Source of the DNA: Sphaerisporangium flaviroseum
GTDB lineage: Bacteria > Actinomycetota > Actinomycetes > Streptosporangiales > Streptosporangiaceae
DNA: 64,000 nt
NCBI RefSeq assembly: GCF_039537005.1
Contig: NZ_BAAAZR010000004.1
Coordinates: 434,001-498,000, forward strand
Direction of reading: 5' to 3'
Within the stretch, counting starts at the first letter, position 1. Each line of letters begins with the position of its first letter. Below are positions 1 to 8,679 of the stretch, in pieces. The notes beneath the pieces are model-generated. The model saw nothing but the letters and a program-made list of their open reading frames with translations, was not told the DNA's origin and searched no databases. The position numbers and the translations under genes were made by a program.

Positions 1-2
1 GC

Positions 3-152
3 CGTACCGTCGAGCGCGGCGTCAGCCAGGTCGACGACGAGTGGTGGACCATGCTGGACGGCAGGTGGTTCTTCGTGGCGGGCTACACCTCCGGCGGCGC
101 GCCCTACGGCATGTTCGCCGGCGAGATGGCGCCACACGACGATCCGCTTTGA
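3..152 (+). CDS. C-terminal end of an unknown protein (5' end outside window)
   Basis: The reading frame enters from the left edge and stops at a TGA at 150-152, giving 49 residues. The visible part is rich in Trp, Gly and Asp and ends in an acidic tail (HDDPL). It shows no motif I can name. GC-biased third positions and the absence of stops make it likely to be the true 3' end of a gene. The product cannot be assigned from this fragment. Confidence 0.5.
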   Translation, partial: RTVERGVSQVDDEWWTMLDGRWFFVAGYTSGGAPYGMFAGEMAPHDDPL

Positions 153-255
153 GGACTCCGAACGTGGTCGCTACCCGAGAGGGGATCAACCATTCGAGCG
201 AAGTTCGCTTCTGCCGAGTTGAGCGCGTCACCGCGTCGTGCTGGCAGGCGATGCG

Positions 256-1134
256 TCACCGTGCGAGCAGGGAACGTAGCACCTTGATGACCTCGTCAGG
301 TGCTTCCTCGGCCATGAAGTGCCCAGCCGACGTGGTGCGGTGCTCCAGATCAGCGGCCCAGGTGCGCCACAGCGCGGCGGCGTCGTAGCCGAGTGCGGCT
401 CCCCAGTCTTGCTGGACGACGGTGACCGGCATGGCCAGCCGGTTCCCGGCGGCTCGGTCGGTCTGGTCGTGTTCGATGTCGATGCCGGCCGAGGCGCGGT
501 AGTCGGCGACGATGGACGGGACCGCATCGCGGGAGGCTTTCAGGTACTCCGCCCGCACGTCCGCGGGAATGGCCTGCGGGTTCTGGGCCCATACGTCGAG
601 GAAGTAGCCGAAGAAGGCGTCCGCGCTGGCGCTGATCATCTGCTCGGGCAGCCCGGGTGGCTGGGCCATCAGGTACAGATGGAAGGCGACCGCGGCGGTG
701 GGCCCGTGCAGGATGTCCCACATGTCCAGGGTAGGCAGGACGTCGAGCGTGCCGAGGTGGGTGATCGTAGCGGGATGGTCGAGGCCGGCGCGGATAGCGA
801 CGAGGGCACCGCGGTCGTGTCCGGCCAGGGCGAAGCGCTCGTGGCCGAGCTCGCTGGCGAGCGTGAGGATGTCGGCGGCCATGGTGCGCTTGGAGTACGT
901 GTCGGCGTCGCGCTCGGCGGGTTTGTCGCTGGCGCCGTAGCCGCGCAGGTCGGGACAGATCACCGTGTGGTCGGCGGCCAGGTCGACGGCGACGTGTCGC
1001 CACATGAGGTGGGTCTGCGGGAAGCCGTGCAACAGCACGATCGGGCTGCCGGTGCCTCCCACCGCCACGTTCAGTGTCACGTCGTCGTCGACCGCAACGC
1101 GCTGGTAGTCGAACCCGGGAATGGCAGAAGTCAT
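256..1134 (-). CDS. Alpha/beta hydrolase, haloacetate dehalogenase / epoxide hydrolase type
   Basis: A 292-residue protein, the usual length for this family. Seen: oxyanion motif HGFPQ (36-40), DLRGYG (62-67), the nucleophile elbow GHDRG with Asp106 rather than Ser, a second acid at Asp131 (LDVLPT), and His272 (SAGHFM). This is the Asp-Asp-His arrangement of haloalkane/fluoroacetate dehalogenases and epoxide hydrolases, which act through a covalent ester intermediate. His152 and Tyr212 align with the halide pocket of fluoroacetate dehalogenase, but the Trp that normally follows the His is Leu153. Defluorination is therefore doubtful and the substrate is unknown. It is cytoplasmic, with an ATG start. 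It is divergent from the BTAD regulator across 102 bp, so control by that regulator is plausible. Confidence 0.85.
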   Translation of the reverse strand: MTSAIPGFDYQRVAVDDDVTLNVAVGGTGSPIVLLHGFPQTHLMWRHVAVDLAADHTVICPDLRGYGASDKPAERDADTYSKRTMAADILTLASELGHERFALAGHDRGALVAIRAGLDHPATITHLGTLDVLPTLDMWDILHGPTAAVAFHLYLMAQPPGLPEQMISASADAFFGYFLDVWAQNPQAIPADVRAEYLKASRDAVPSIVADYRASAGIDIEHDQTDRAAGNRLAMPVTVVQQDWGAALGYDAAALWRTWAADLEHRTTSAGHFMAEEAPDEVIKVLRSLLAR

Positions 1135-1236
1135 GATCGTCCTTTTCTCGTCGCGTGGACGAGTTCAGCGTGCCGGTCACGGATGAGCATCCAATGAGCG
1201 CGATACGTTGGTCCAAGCGGAAGGGCGGTTTGATCG

Positions 1237-3198
1237 GTGCAGGTCAGGTTCGGTGTTCTCGGGCCGGTCGTCGCCTGGGACGGCACCGGCGCACCAATCG
1301 ACGTGAAGGGGCCGAAGCACCGTGCCGTGCTGGCACGGCTTGTCGTCGCGCGCGGCCGGGTCGTTCCGGTCAGCCGCCTCGTCGACGACCTGTGGGAGGA
1401 GCCCCCGCCGGGCGCGGTGAGCGCCGTCCGCACGTTCGTGGCGGCGTTGCGGCGCGCCCTGGAGCCGCAGCGCCCACCGCGTGAGCCGGCTCGGCTGCTG
1501 GTCACCGAAGGGCCGGGCTACGCGCTTCGGGCCGCGTCGGACGCCGTCGACGCCTGGCGGTTCGAGGGCTCGGTCGCTGCCGCGTCCGCCGCGTCGCCGT
1601 ACGGGGCACTCGAGCTTCTCGATGGTGCCCTGACCTGGTGGCGAGGGCCCGCGTACGCCGGCTTCGACGACGAGCCGTGGGCGCGCGCCGAGCGCTCCCG
1701 GCTCGAACAGCTACGGCTGAACGCGATCGAGCAACGCGCCGAGGCGCTACTGGCGCTCGGACGCGCCGCCGACGCCGTACCGGATCTCGACGCCCAGGTG
1801 GCGGAGTATCCGTGGCGGGAGGAGGCGTGGCGGCTGTTGGCTCTGGCCCTGTACCGCACGGGACGCCAAGGGGACGCACTCGCGGTCCTGCGCCGAGCTC
1901 GTACCCTGCTCCTTGAACAGCTCGGCGTCGATCCCAGTCCGCGGCTGCGCCGCCTGGAGACCGACATCCTCCGGCAGGCCGATCAGGTAAGCGACAGTCC
2001 GAGCGCGGAACGGGTCTGGGCGCAGGCCGCGGCGGCCTACGACCGTACCGTGGCGTCCGGCTCCCGGGCTCGGCTCGAATCGACGGTCGGTCTGCTGCGC
2101 AGTCTCGCGGTGGCCGGGCCGAGCGGGCTCGATGCGGCGCGGGACCAGCGAATCGCGGCCATCGCCGCGGCTGAGCAGCTGGGTGACCCTGACCTCACCG
2201 CCCGAGTGATCGGTGGCTACGACGTACCCGCGAACTGGACCCGCTCCGACGATCCGGAGCAGGCGGCGCAGATCGTGGCGGCGGCTGAGCGAACCCTGGC
2301 CGCCCTTCGCCCCGGTTCGCCCGACGCCACCCGGGCCCGCCTGCTGGCCACGATCGCGGTGGAGTCACGCGGTACGCGCGCGGCGCGCGGGCCCGAGGCG
2401 GCCCGGGAAGCGGAGCGGATCGCGCGCAGCCTGGGCGACCCGGCCCTGCTGGCCTTCGCCCTGAATGGCGTGTTCATGCAGACCTTCCACCGCGCGGGCC
2501 TCGCGCCCGAACGGGACGAAATCGGCGCCGAGCTTATCGCGCTCTCCACCCGGCACGGCCTGGTGACGTTCGAGATCCTCGGCCACCTCATCCGGCTCCA
2601 GGCCCGCAGTGCGCTCGCGGACTTCGCCGTCGCGGACGGGCACGCCGCCGCCGCGAACCAGCTCGCCGAGCGGCACGAACGCCCGCTGGTCGGCGTGTTC
2701 ACCCAGTGGTACCGCGCACTGCAACTGGCCGCGACCGGATCGTCGCAACAGGCCGCAGAAGCCGCCTACCGCGACGCGGCGGCACAGCTCGCCAACGCCG
2801 GTATGCCCGGCGTCGAGCGGGGCCTGCTCCCGCTGGCCCTGCTGTGCCTGCAGGTGTGGCACGGGCACCCGGTCCGCTTGGACGACGACACCGACTGGGG
2901 CCCCTACACGCCCTGGGTGCGCCCGCTCGTCCTGCTGACCCGGGACCGCCCGGCCGATGCCGCCGCGGCGCTGCGTCAGACCCCGGATCCGCCGCGCGAC
3001 CTGTTGTTCGAGGCCCTGTGGTGCCTCACCGCCCAGGCTGCGATCGCGCTCGACGACCGGACGACGATGGAACGCGCCCGGACCGAACTCACGCCGGCCG
3101 CCAATGAGCTGGCCGGGGCCGGCAGCGGCATGCTCACCATCGGCCCCGTCTCACATCATCTCGACCACCTCGCCGCGGCCCTCAGCCGCACCCGATGA
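1237..3198 (+). CDS. AfsR/SARP-type transcriptional regulator with BTAD domain, no NTPase
   Basis: 653 residues starting at GTG. Residues 1-95 form the OmpR-like winged helix (MQVRFGVLGPVVAWDG, then KHRAVLARLV and SRLVDDLW). Residues 95-245 form the bacterial transcriptional activation domain, ending in the characteristic run around LLEQLGVDPSPRL. The remainder is Ala/Leu/Arg-rich helical repeat, probably TPR-like, with no Walker A or B motif, so it lacks the NB-ARC ATPase seen in AfsR itself. SARP proteins activate promoters through direct heptameric repeats; I could not define such a site here. It is divergent from the hydrolase at 256-1134, its most obvious candidate target. The product is cytoplasmic and DNA-binding. 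Confidence 0.85.
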   Translation: MQVRFGVLGPVVAWDGTGAPIDVKGPKHRAVLARLVVARGRVVPVSRLVDDLWEEPPPGAVSAVRTFVAALRRALEPQRPPREPARLLVTEGPGYALRAASDAVDAWRFEGSVAAASAASPYGALELLDGALTWWRGPAYAGFDDEPWARAERSRLEQLRLNAIEQRAEALLALGRAADAVPDLDAQVAEYPWREEAWRLLALALYRTGRQGDALAVLRRARTLLLEQLGVDPSPRLRRLETDILRQADQVSDSPSAERVWAQAAAAYDRTVASGSRARLESTVGLLRSLAVAGPSGLDAARDQRIAAIAAAEQLGDPDLTARVIGGYDVPANWTRSDDPEQAAQIVAAAERTLAALRPGSPDATRARLLATIAVESRGTRAARGPEAAREAERIARSLGDPALLAFALNGVFMQTFHRAGLAPERDEIGAELIALSTRHGLVTFEILGHLIRLQARSALADFAVADGHAAAANQLAERHERPLVGVFTQWYRALQLAATGSSQQAAEAAYRDAAAQLANAGMPGVERGLLPLALLCLQVWHGHPVRLDDDTDWGPYTPWVRPLVLLTRDRPADAAAALRQTPDPPRDLLFEALWCLTAQAAIALDDRTTMERARTELTPAANELAGAGSGMLTIGPVSHHLDHLAAALSRTR

Positions 3199-3434
3199 GC
3201 CGGAGTCGCTCCGACCGCCCCGGCGAGCCCGTGATCAGCGGCATGACTCTGGGGCCGCCCGTCAAGTCCGCAAGCACCCATGATCTGGTGGCCGACCAAG
3301 CCGGGGTATCGACCATGCGAGGACGGATCGAACGGACCTACCATCGCCGATGCAGGCAACGTCGACTCGGCAAAAATGCCCCAGAGCGGCGGAGGTGACC
3401 GAGCCGGGCTGCAATGTCAGCCTCGGCAGGGGTG

Positions 3435-4400
3435 CTATGAGCGAGTCGCCTCGTAGTCGGGGAGTGCGGCTGGGGTGGTCCGGGTTGCCGGGCGCATGGT
3501 GAGGATCAGTACGGCCAGCCCGGCGAAGATGACCGCGGCGAGGACGCCGGTGACGTGCAGGCTGGCGGTGAACGCCTCCCGCGCGGTGTGCAGCAGTTCC
3601 GCGCCCTGGCCGGCGGGAAGGTGCTGGCTGGCGGCGACCGCGCCGGCCAGCGAGTCGGACGTGCCGTCCATCCGGCTGCGGTAGACCACCGCGGCCACCA
3701 CGCCGAGCAGCGCGAAGCCGAGCGAACCGCCGAAATAGTTGCCGGTCTCCGACATCGACGCCGCCGATCCGGCGCGCTCCGGCGGTACGGACCCGACGAC
3801 CAGCCCGGTGCCCAGCGCGAACAGCGGGCCGGTGCCCAGCGCCAGTACGGTGATGCCGATCATCACCGGCGGCAGGGCGCTCGCACCGTCGACGCCGACC
3901 AGCAGCAGGCTGCCCAGCGCCGACCCCACCAGCCCGCCGGTGATCGCGGTCGTCTGCTTCATCCGCCGGGTCAGCGCCGGCGCGGCCATGGTGCCGACCG
4001 CCACGCCCAGGCCCATTGGTGCGAACAGTCCAGCCGGCCGGCCTGGTCGCTGCGGAACTCGGGCAGCAGGACCGGCCCGGCGAGCAGCAGCAACACCATC
4101 GCCGGCACGGCGACCAGGAACACCGATCCCCACCAGAAGTGCTGGAGCAGGAATCCGGCGAGTACGGGTCCGAGCGCGCCGCCGGTGAACTGGCAGGTCG
4201 CCCAGATCGCGATGGCCTGCCCGCGCTGTCGTTCGTAGCGGAACATGTTGGTGATCAAGGCAAGTGTGGACGGCGCCCGGGTCGCGCCGGCGACGCCCAG
4301 CAGCGCACGCGCGACGATCAGCATCAGCGGGCTGGCCGCGAAGGCGGCCACGATCGACAGCACCGCGAACGCCGCTCCGCCGATCATCAGGTGACATCGG
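3435..4400 (-). pseudogene. DHA2/QacA-type MFS transporter remnant, truncated and internally deleted
   Basis: Two pieces of one drug:H+ antiporter family protein lie in different frames. Upstream piece (about 4400-4035): LMIGGAAF through ALLGVAGATRAPSTLALI to LLPEFRSDQAGRLD, covering roughly TM3-TM6. Downstream piece (about 4030-3435): LFAPMGLGVAVGTM to the C-terminus, covering the last TM segments. The join near 4030 goes straight from AGRLD to LFAPM, skipping on the order of 100 codons expected in the family, and it changes frame. The N-terminal 60 or so residues, including TM1 and the GDRIGRR loop, are also absent. It cannot make a working transporter. No compensating start or regulator is visible. 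Confidence 0.8.
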
Positions 4401-4588
4401 TACGGACGGGATCTCTCGGGTCTGCCACGGCGGGGGGTCAGCAGAGATGACGACATCGCAGTCCCGGCGAGGCGGCGGCGAAAAAGCTCGTGCGAAAGTT
4501 CTGCGGGGGGATGTCAAGACGGCGGCGGCGGGTCCGACCAACTGGTCGAAGGGCCCAGCCGGGGCTCGCGAACCACGAGGGGTACGAG

Positions 4589-4960
4589 ATGAAGTTCCTG
4601 ATCAGCCTGCACATCAACCCGGCCGTGCTGGACGCGCTGACCGACGAGGAGAAGGCGGCGATCGGCGACGGCCACGGCAAGTTCATCGAGGCGCTGAAGA
4701 AGTCCGGCGAGCTGATCAACACGCTGGCGCTGGTCGACCCGTCACAGGCCGCCGTGGTGTCCGTACGCAACGGCCAGCCGGTGGTGAGCGACGGACCTTT
4801 CCTGGAGTCCAAGGAGTATCTGGGCGGCTTCTACCTGATCGACTGCGAGAACAAGGAGCGGGCGATCGAGCTGGCGGCGCAGATCCCGGACACCGCGATC
4901 GAGGGTCTGGGGGTCGAGGTGCGGCAGGTGATGTTCGCTGACGGACAATTGGAGGCATGA
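4589..4960 (+). CDS. YCII/DGPF-domain protein, partner of ECF42 sigma factor
   Basis: 123 residues. I chose the ATG at 4589 because AGGGG lies about 6 nt upstream and the family fold (MKFLISLHIN) begins there; an open extension upstream has no family resemblance. The DGPF signature is at 68-71, followed by the usual beta strand and the helix ERAIELAAQIP. Genes of this family sit beside ECF42 sigma factors, and here the stop codon overlaps the next start (ATGA, 4957-4960), so the two are translationally coupled. The biochemical role of DGPF proteins is not established; a link to the sigma factor is inferred from conserved context. Confidence 0.85.
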   Translation: MKFLISLHINPAVLDALTDEEKAAIGDGHGKFIEALKKSGELINTLALVDPSQAAVVSVRNGQPVVSDGPFLESKEYLGGFYLIDCENKERAIELAAQIPDTAIEGLGVEVRQVMFADGQLEA

Positions 4961-6168
4961 CGGCACCAGCCATCGAGGATCTGCTGCGTGAGCTCACGCC
5001 GCAGGTCCTCGCCGCGTTGGTACGCCGGCACGGCCAGTTCGAGGGGTGTGAGGACGCCGTACAGGAGGCCGTCCTCGCCGCCACCGTGCAGTGGCCGGTC
5101 GAGGGAGTGCCGGACAACCCGCGCGGCTGGCTGGTGACTGTCGCGTCCCGGCGGCTCATCGACCAGATGCGCAGCGACCACGCGCGCCGCGAGCGGGAGT
5201 CGGCGACGGCCACCGAGGTGGTGCCCAAGGACGTACCGGACACCGACGACACGCTCGTCCTGCTGTTCCTGTGCTGCCATCCGACGCTGACCGCGGCCTC
5301 CCAGACCGCCCTGACGCTGCGGGCGGTCGGCGGCCTGACCACTGCTGAGATCGCCCGCGCGTTCCTGGTGCCGGAGGCCACGATGGCGGCCAGGATCAGC
5401 CGGGCCAAGCAGCGCATCAAGGCCACCGGCAGCTCGTTCAGCCTGCCGGACGGCGCGGAGCGCGAGGAGCGGCTGCGGGTCGTCCTGCACGTGCTCTACC
5501 TGATCTTCAACGAGGGCTACACCGCCTCCTCGGGCAGCGAGTTGCACCGTGCCGACCTCGCGCACGAGGCGATCCGGCTGGCCAGGATGGTGCACGCGCA
5601 GCTGCCCGGGGACGGCGAGGTGACCGGGCTGCTCGCGCTGATGCTGCTGACCCACGCCCGCCGGGAGGCACGTACGACGGCGGACGGCGACCTGGTGCCG
5701 CTGGACGAGCAGGACCGTACGAAGTGGGATCGCGGGCTGATCGACGAGGGCATCGAGCTGGTCAAGGCGTCGCTGGCCGGCCCGGCGCTGGCGCCTTACC
5801 AACTGCAGGCCGCCATCGCCGCCACGCACGCCGACGCGGCCACGGCCGAGGAGACCAACTGGCCGCAGGTGCACGCCCTTTACCTGATCCTGGAACGGAT
5901 CGCGCCCAACCCGATGGTCACCCTCAACCGGGCGATCGCGCTCGCCGAGACCGAGGGCCCGCTGGCCGGGCTGGCCCTGCTGTCCACATTGGACAGTGAC
6001 GAGCGGATGGCCGGGCATCACCGGCTGATGTCCGTACGGGCGCATCTGCTGGAGAAGACCGGCGACACGGCCGGGGCGTACGAGCACTACCGGCGCGCCG
6101 CGAAGGCCACCGCCAGCATCGCCGAGCAACGCTACCTACAGTCCCGGGCCAGCCGAGTGAGAACATAG
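4957..6168 (+). CDS. ECF42-type RNA polymerase sigma factor with C-terminal TPR-like extension
   Basis: 403 residues. Sigma region 2 lies at about 10-75 (EDAVQEAVLAA, PDNPRGWLVTVASRRLID) and region 4 at about 110-160 (GGLTTAEIARAFLVPEAT). A roughly 240-residue helical C-terminal extension carries FNEGYTASSG, typical of the ECF42 group (DUF6596/TPR). These factors have no classical membrane anti-sigma factor; the extension is thought to be needed for activity. Coupled by a 4-bp overlap to the DGPF gene. A second ECF42 factor without a DGPF partner is at 36064-37281. Confidence 0.9.
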   Translation: MTAPAIEDLLRELTPQVLAALVRRHGQFEGCEDAVQEAVLAATVQWPVEGVPDNPRGWLVTVASRRLIDQMRSDHARRERESATATEVVPKDVPDTDDTLVLLFLCCHPTLTAASQTALTLRAVGGLTTAEIARAFLVPEATMAARISRAKQRIKATGSSFSLPDGAEREERLRVVLHVLYLIFNEGYTASSGSELHRADLAHEAIRLARMVHAQLPGDGEVTGLLALMLLTHARREARTTADGDLVPLDEQDRTKWDRGLIDEGIELVKASLAGPALAPYQLQAAIAATHADAATAEETNWPQVHALYLILERIAPNPMVTLNRAIALAETEGPLAGLALLSTLDSDERMAGHHRLMSVRAHLLEKTGDTAGAYEHYRRAAKATASIAEQRYLQSRASRVRT

Positions 6169-6179
6169 ACGCGCTGCGG

Positions 6180-6641
6180 CTACCAGCGTAGGTCGCGGGC
6201 GTGGGGCGTAACCATCGACGGCAGCGCGTCGTCGGGGGTTTGGCCGGTTGCTGCGGCCAGAGCGGTGACAGCCGTCGCGCTGAGCGCGATGAGGTTAAGG
6301 GCCAGGGCCAACGCGTCCTCGCGGACAGCCGCGTCGGTGATGTTGTAGACCTCTGCATCCTCGTCTGCGAGGTAAGCCGCTACGCCATCGACGGCAGCTC
6401 GACGCGATTCGGTGCGGGCACGCCGTTGACTCTGTGCCACGACATGTTCGCAGGACGGCGAGCACCGGCGGCCGATCGTGTGGCCGACATCCTGCAGGAA
6501 GCTTCCCAGCCGTTCGGCTTCATCCCTGCTCGGGGCCGCGATAGGTGCGCCGGCCGCGAGGTGTTTACCGAGCTCGTACAGTGCGGCGTACAGGTCCTCA
6601 GCGGTCGCTCGGTCCAGCCGCAGCGTGATGTCCTCCGGCAC
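6180..6641 (-). CDS. Hypothetical protein, helical, no recognised domain
   Basis: 153 residues from GTG at 6641, with AAGG about 7 nt upstream. The N-terminal strand (DITLRLDRATAEDLYAALYELG) resembles small actinobacterial proteins of unknown function. A middle segment holds two Cys (RCSPSCEH), and the C-terminal half contains a hydrophobic helix (ALALALNLIALSATAVTALAAATG) that may be membrane-associated or a buried helix. It faces the ECF42 gene tail-to-tail with an 11-bp gap and is divergent from the HAD gene. No function assigned. Confidence 0.6.
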   Translation of the reverse strand: MPEDITLRLDRATAEDLYAALYELGKHLAAGAPIAAPSRDEAERLGSFLQDVGHTIGRRCSPSCEHVVAQSQRRARTESRRAAVDGVAAYLADEDAEVYNITDAAVREDALALALNLIALSATAVTALAAATGQTPDDALPSMVTPHARDLRW

Positions 6642-6772
6642 GTGGCGACCTTACTCTCCTGCCGCCGAACACAGGTGACGGTGGCCACCAGCGGCCGGGC
6701 CAGCGAACACCCGCACCTGCCGAAGAGTCGCGTCTGGCTCAGCTTGGATGGGCCCGATACGGTTCGAGCGTG

Positions 6773-7297
6773 ATGCCCGGCATTACCAACCTTCCCTTGA
6801 TCTTCCTCGATGTAGATGGGACGCTGATCCCGTTCAAAGTCCGGCCCGTTAACCGGGAGCGTTCCTTGAGCGGTGCCGGCGTTCAGCCACTGAGCGGTAC
6901 TGGCAATCCTCTGCTCAACCGGCTTGACCCGGAGGACGGGCGCCGACTGTTGGCGCTGGGGTGCCAGTTGGTCTGGGCAACGACATGGATGGCTGAGGCG
7001 AACGAGGTCATCTCGCCACGGCTCGGGCTTCCGGATCTGCCCGTAGTCGAGTGGCCGGACGGCGATGGCGATCCGGCGCATGGTCTGCACTGGAAGACCG
7101 TGTTCCTTACCCAGTGGGCGGCCGGACGCCCATTTGTATGGCTTGATGACGAGATAACTGATGCTGACCGGCGATGGGTCGCAGGGCACCACCCGGGGCG
7201 GGCGCTGGTGCAACGTGTCGACCCATACTTCGGCCTGACCGACGCGGATTTCTCAGCGGTCCGCCGATGGCTTGGGCAGGGTGACGACGACGCTTGA
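6773..7297 (+). CDS. HAD-superfamily protein of the HAD_SAK_2 type
   Basis: 174 residues from ATG 6773 (a GTG directly before it, at 6770, is the alternative). Motif I is FLDVDGT with Asp13 and Asp15. WATTWM (motif II region), HWKT (probable motif III Lys) and WLDDE (motif IV acids) follow in order. This spacing and the phrase VWATTWMAEANEV match the small HAD phosphatase family first noted in 'Swiss army knife' RNA-repair proteins, although many members stand alone. The substrate is unknown. No strong Shine-Dalgarno site is visible. It lies upstream of the DUF7669 gene (7409) in the same direction, with a 111-bp gap. Confidence 0.75.
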   Translation: MPGITNLPLIFLDVDGTLIPFKVRPVNRERSLSGAGVQPLSGTGNPLLNRLDPEDGRRLLALGCQLVWATTWMAEANEVISPRLGLPDLPVVEWPDGDGDPAHGLHWKTVFLTQWAAGRPFVWLDDEITDADRRWVAGHHPGRALVQRVDPYFGLTDADFSAVRRWLGQGDDDA

Positions 7298-7408
7298 TCA
7301 CGCGCACTCTCATGCCGCCGACAGCGCGCTCGGTCCGACGGCGAGGATCCGGAGCAGTTGCCCGACCTCCTGGTCACCAGCTTTGATGTTGGGAGACAAG
7401 GAGGGCGT

Positions 7409-7738
7409 GTGGCCGAGGGCACTGAGAATTGGCGGCTGATCCTCCAAGCCGCCCGCGCATTGACGACCGCTGGGCAGACGCCATTCACGCGGATCGCCGT
7501 CTACGAGTGGATCTGGTCACGCTACCTGCGCCGTGATCATGACCGGCCAAGCCTCGATCCCACTTTTCAGGGCATGATCAGTAATGCGCCCGGAGGACCG
7601 CCCAGCGCAGGTGGAACACCGCTCCGCCGGACCGGTCGAGGACTCTACGTGCTGGCCAGCCCGCCCGGAAGCGGCAGCGAAACAGCGACAAGGCCGGACG
7701 GTGATGCAACGGTCGCCGAGCCGTCTACCGGCTACTGA
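7409..7738 (+). CDS. DUF7669-like small protein
   Basis: 109 residues. I start at GTG 7409 because AAGGAGG (7398-7404) is well placed; a TTG at 7358 is possible but poorly supported. The core WRLILQAARALTTAG, PFTRIAVYEWIWSRY, LDPTFQGM and the basic RRTGRGLYVLA look like a winged-helix-like domain of unknown function catalogued as DUF7669. The C-terminal 25 residues are low complexity and overlap, in another frame, the start of the integrase relic. The tail may therefore have been replaced at a recombination junction. Function unknown. Confidence 0.65.
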   Translation: MAEGTENWRLILQAARALTTAGQTPFTRIAVYEWIWSRYLRRDHDRPSLDPTFQGMISNAPGGPPSAGGTPLRRTGRGLYVLASPPGSGSETATRPDGDATVAEPSTGY

Positions 7739-8370
7739 CCAAGCACGGCGCCCACGAGTTCGTAGGTGTTCTGCCCGACTCCGTCGTAAAAGCGGCGGAA
7801 GGCACCCGGATGTACGCCTACGTCGTGCTCTCCCTCCTCATCGGGGCCCGGACCGAGGAACTGCGAGCACTGGCCTGGACGGAGGTGGATCTCGTCGGTG
7901 ATCCGGACAACGACGTGCCCGCGTGGATCGCCGTATGGCGTTCCGTACGTGAGGGTGGCGATACCAAGACCAAGCGGTCGCGGAGATCGCTCGCGTTGCC
8001 AAGGCGATGCGTGGAAGCGCTCATCCTCCATCGGGCTCAGCAGCACAGGGAACGGCAGGAGGCCGGCGACAAGTGGCAGGAAAACGATCTCGTCTTCGCC
8101 TCGCTCGTCGACACTCCCCTGGACCTCCACAACGTCCGGCGCGCCTTCCGGAAGATCGTCAAGGATGGCGGGCTCTCGGCCGACGACTGGACGCCACGGG
8201 AGATGCGGCACAGCTTCATCTCTCTGCTCTCGGACTCCGGTGTGCCCCTGGACGACATCGCTCGTCTGGTGGGCCACAGCGGGACTGCCGTAACAGAGGC
8301 CGTCTACCCCAAGCAGATCCGCCCGGTGCTGCTCGGCGGAGCCGAAGCCATGGATCGGATCTTCGAGTGA
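7705..8370 (+). pseudogene. Tyrosine integrase, C-terminal catalytic fragment (Int A)
   Basis: The frame is open only after a TGA at 7702-7704 and immediately resembles the catalytic half of an actinobacterial element integrase: VKAAEGTRMYAYVVLSLL, then GARTEELRALAW (first catalytic Arg), REMRHSF (box II Arg region), LVGHSGT (His), and VYPKQIRP holding the catalytic Tyr. The N-terminal arm-binding and core-binding domains (about 170-200 residues) are missing; in their place is the end of the DUF7669 gene. The stop lies 90 bp before the tRNA-derived repeat at 8461, as expected for int at one end of a tRNA-integrated element. Almost certainly inactive. Confidence 0.85.
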
Positions 8371-8460
8371 TCACACCCGTAGTCACTCAGTTTGTCACTC
8401 AGCAAATGAGAAAGGTGCCACGCGATCACGTGACACCCTATCCGACCAGCGAAAACCTGG

Positions 8461-8502
8461 TCGGGACGACAGGATTTGAACCTGCGACCCCTTGACCCCC
8501 AG
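8461..8502 (-). repeat. att-like scar: 42-bp copy of the tRNA-Pro 3' part (att1)
   Basis: Identical over 42 bp to 17776-17817, the intact tRNA-Pro(GGG) from the anticodon loop to the discriminator base. The 5' half of a tRNA is absent, so this is not a gene. This is the usual core carried by tRNA-integrating elements. The sequence to its right (8503 to about 8590) is similar to that right of the copy at 13985-14023. Confidence 0.9.
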
Positions 8503-8679
8503 GACGTGGGGGTAGCCGTTTTGCAGCTCAACGGCGTTCAGGTAGTCATGCACGACGTCTGGTGATGTGCGGGTTGTTCGGCTGCGTGCACGACGTGTGG
8601 TCCCCACGTGTCCCCGACCGCGATTAGGTGAGCCGCTTACTGACGACAAGCACGTTCATCCAGGGTAGCTATACGCGGC

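Noticed and set aside
6773..8370. A complete defence island with HAD, DUF7669 and integrase
   Set aside because: No effector, nuclease or NTPase is present and the integrase is broken; kept only as a low-interest context note.
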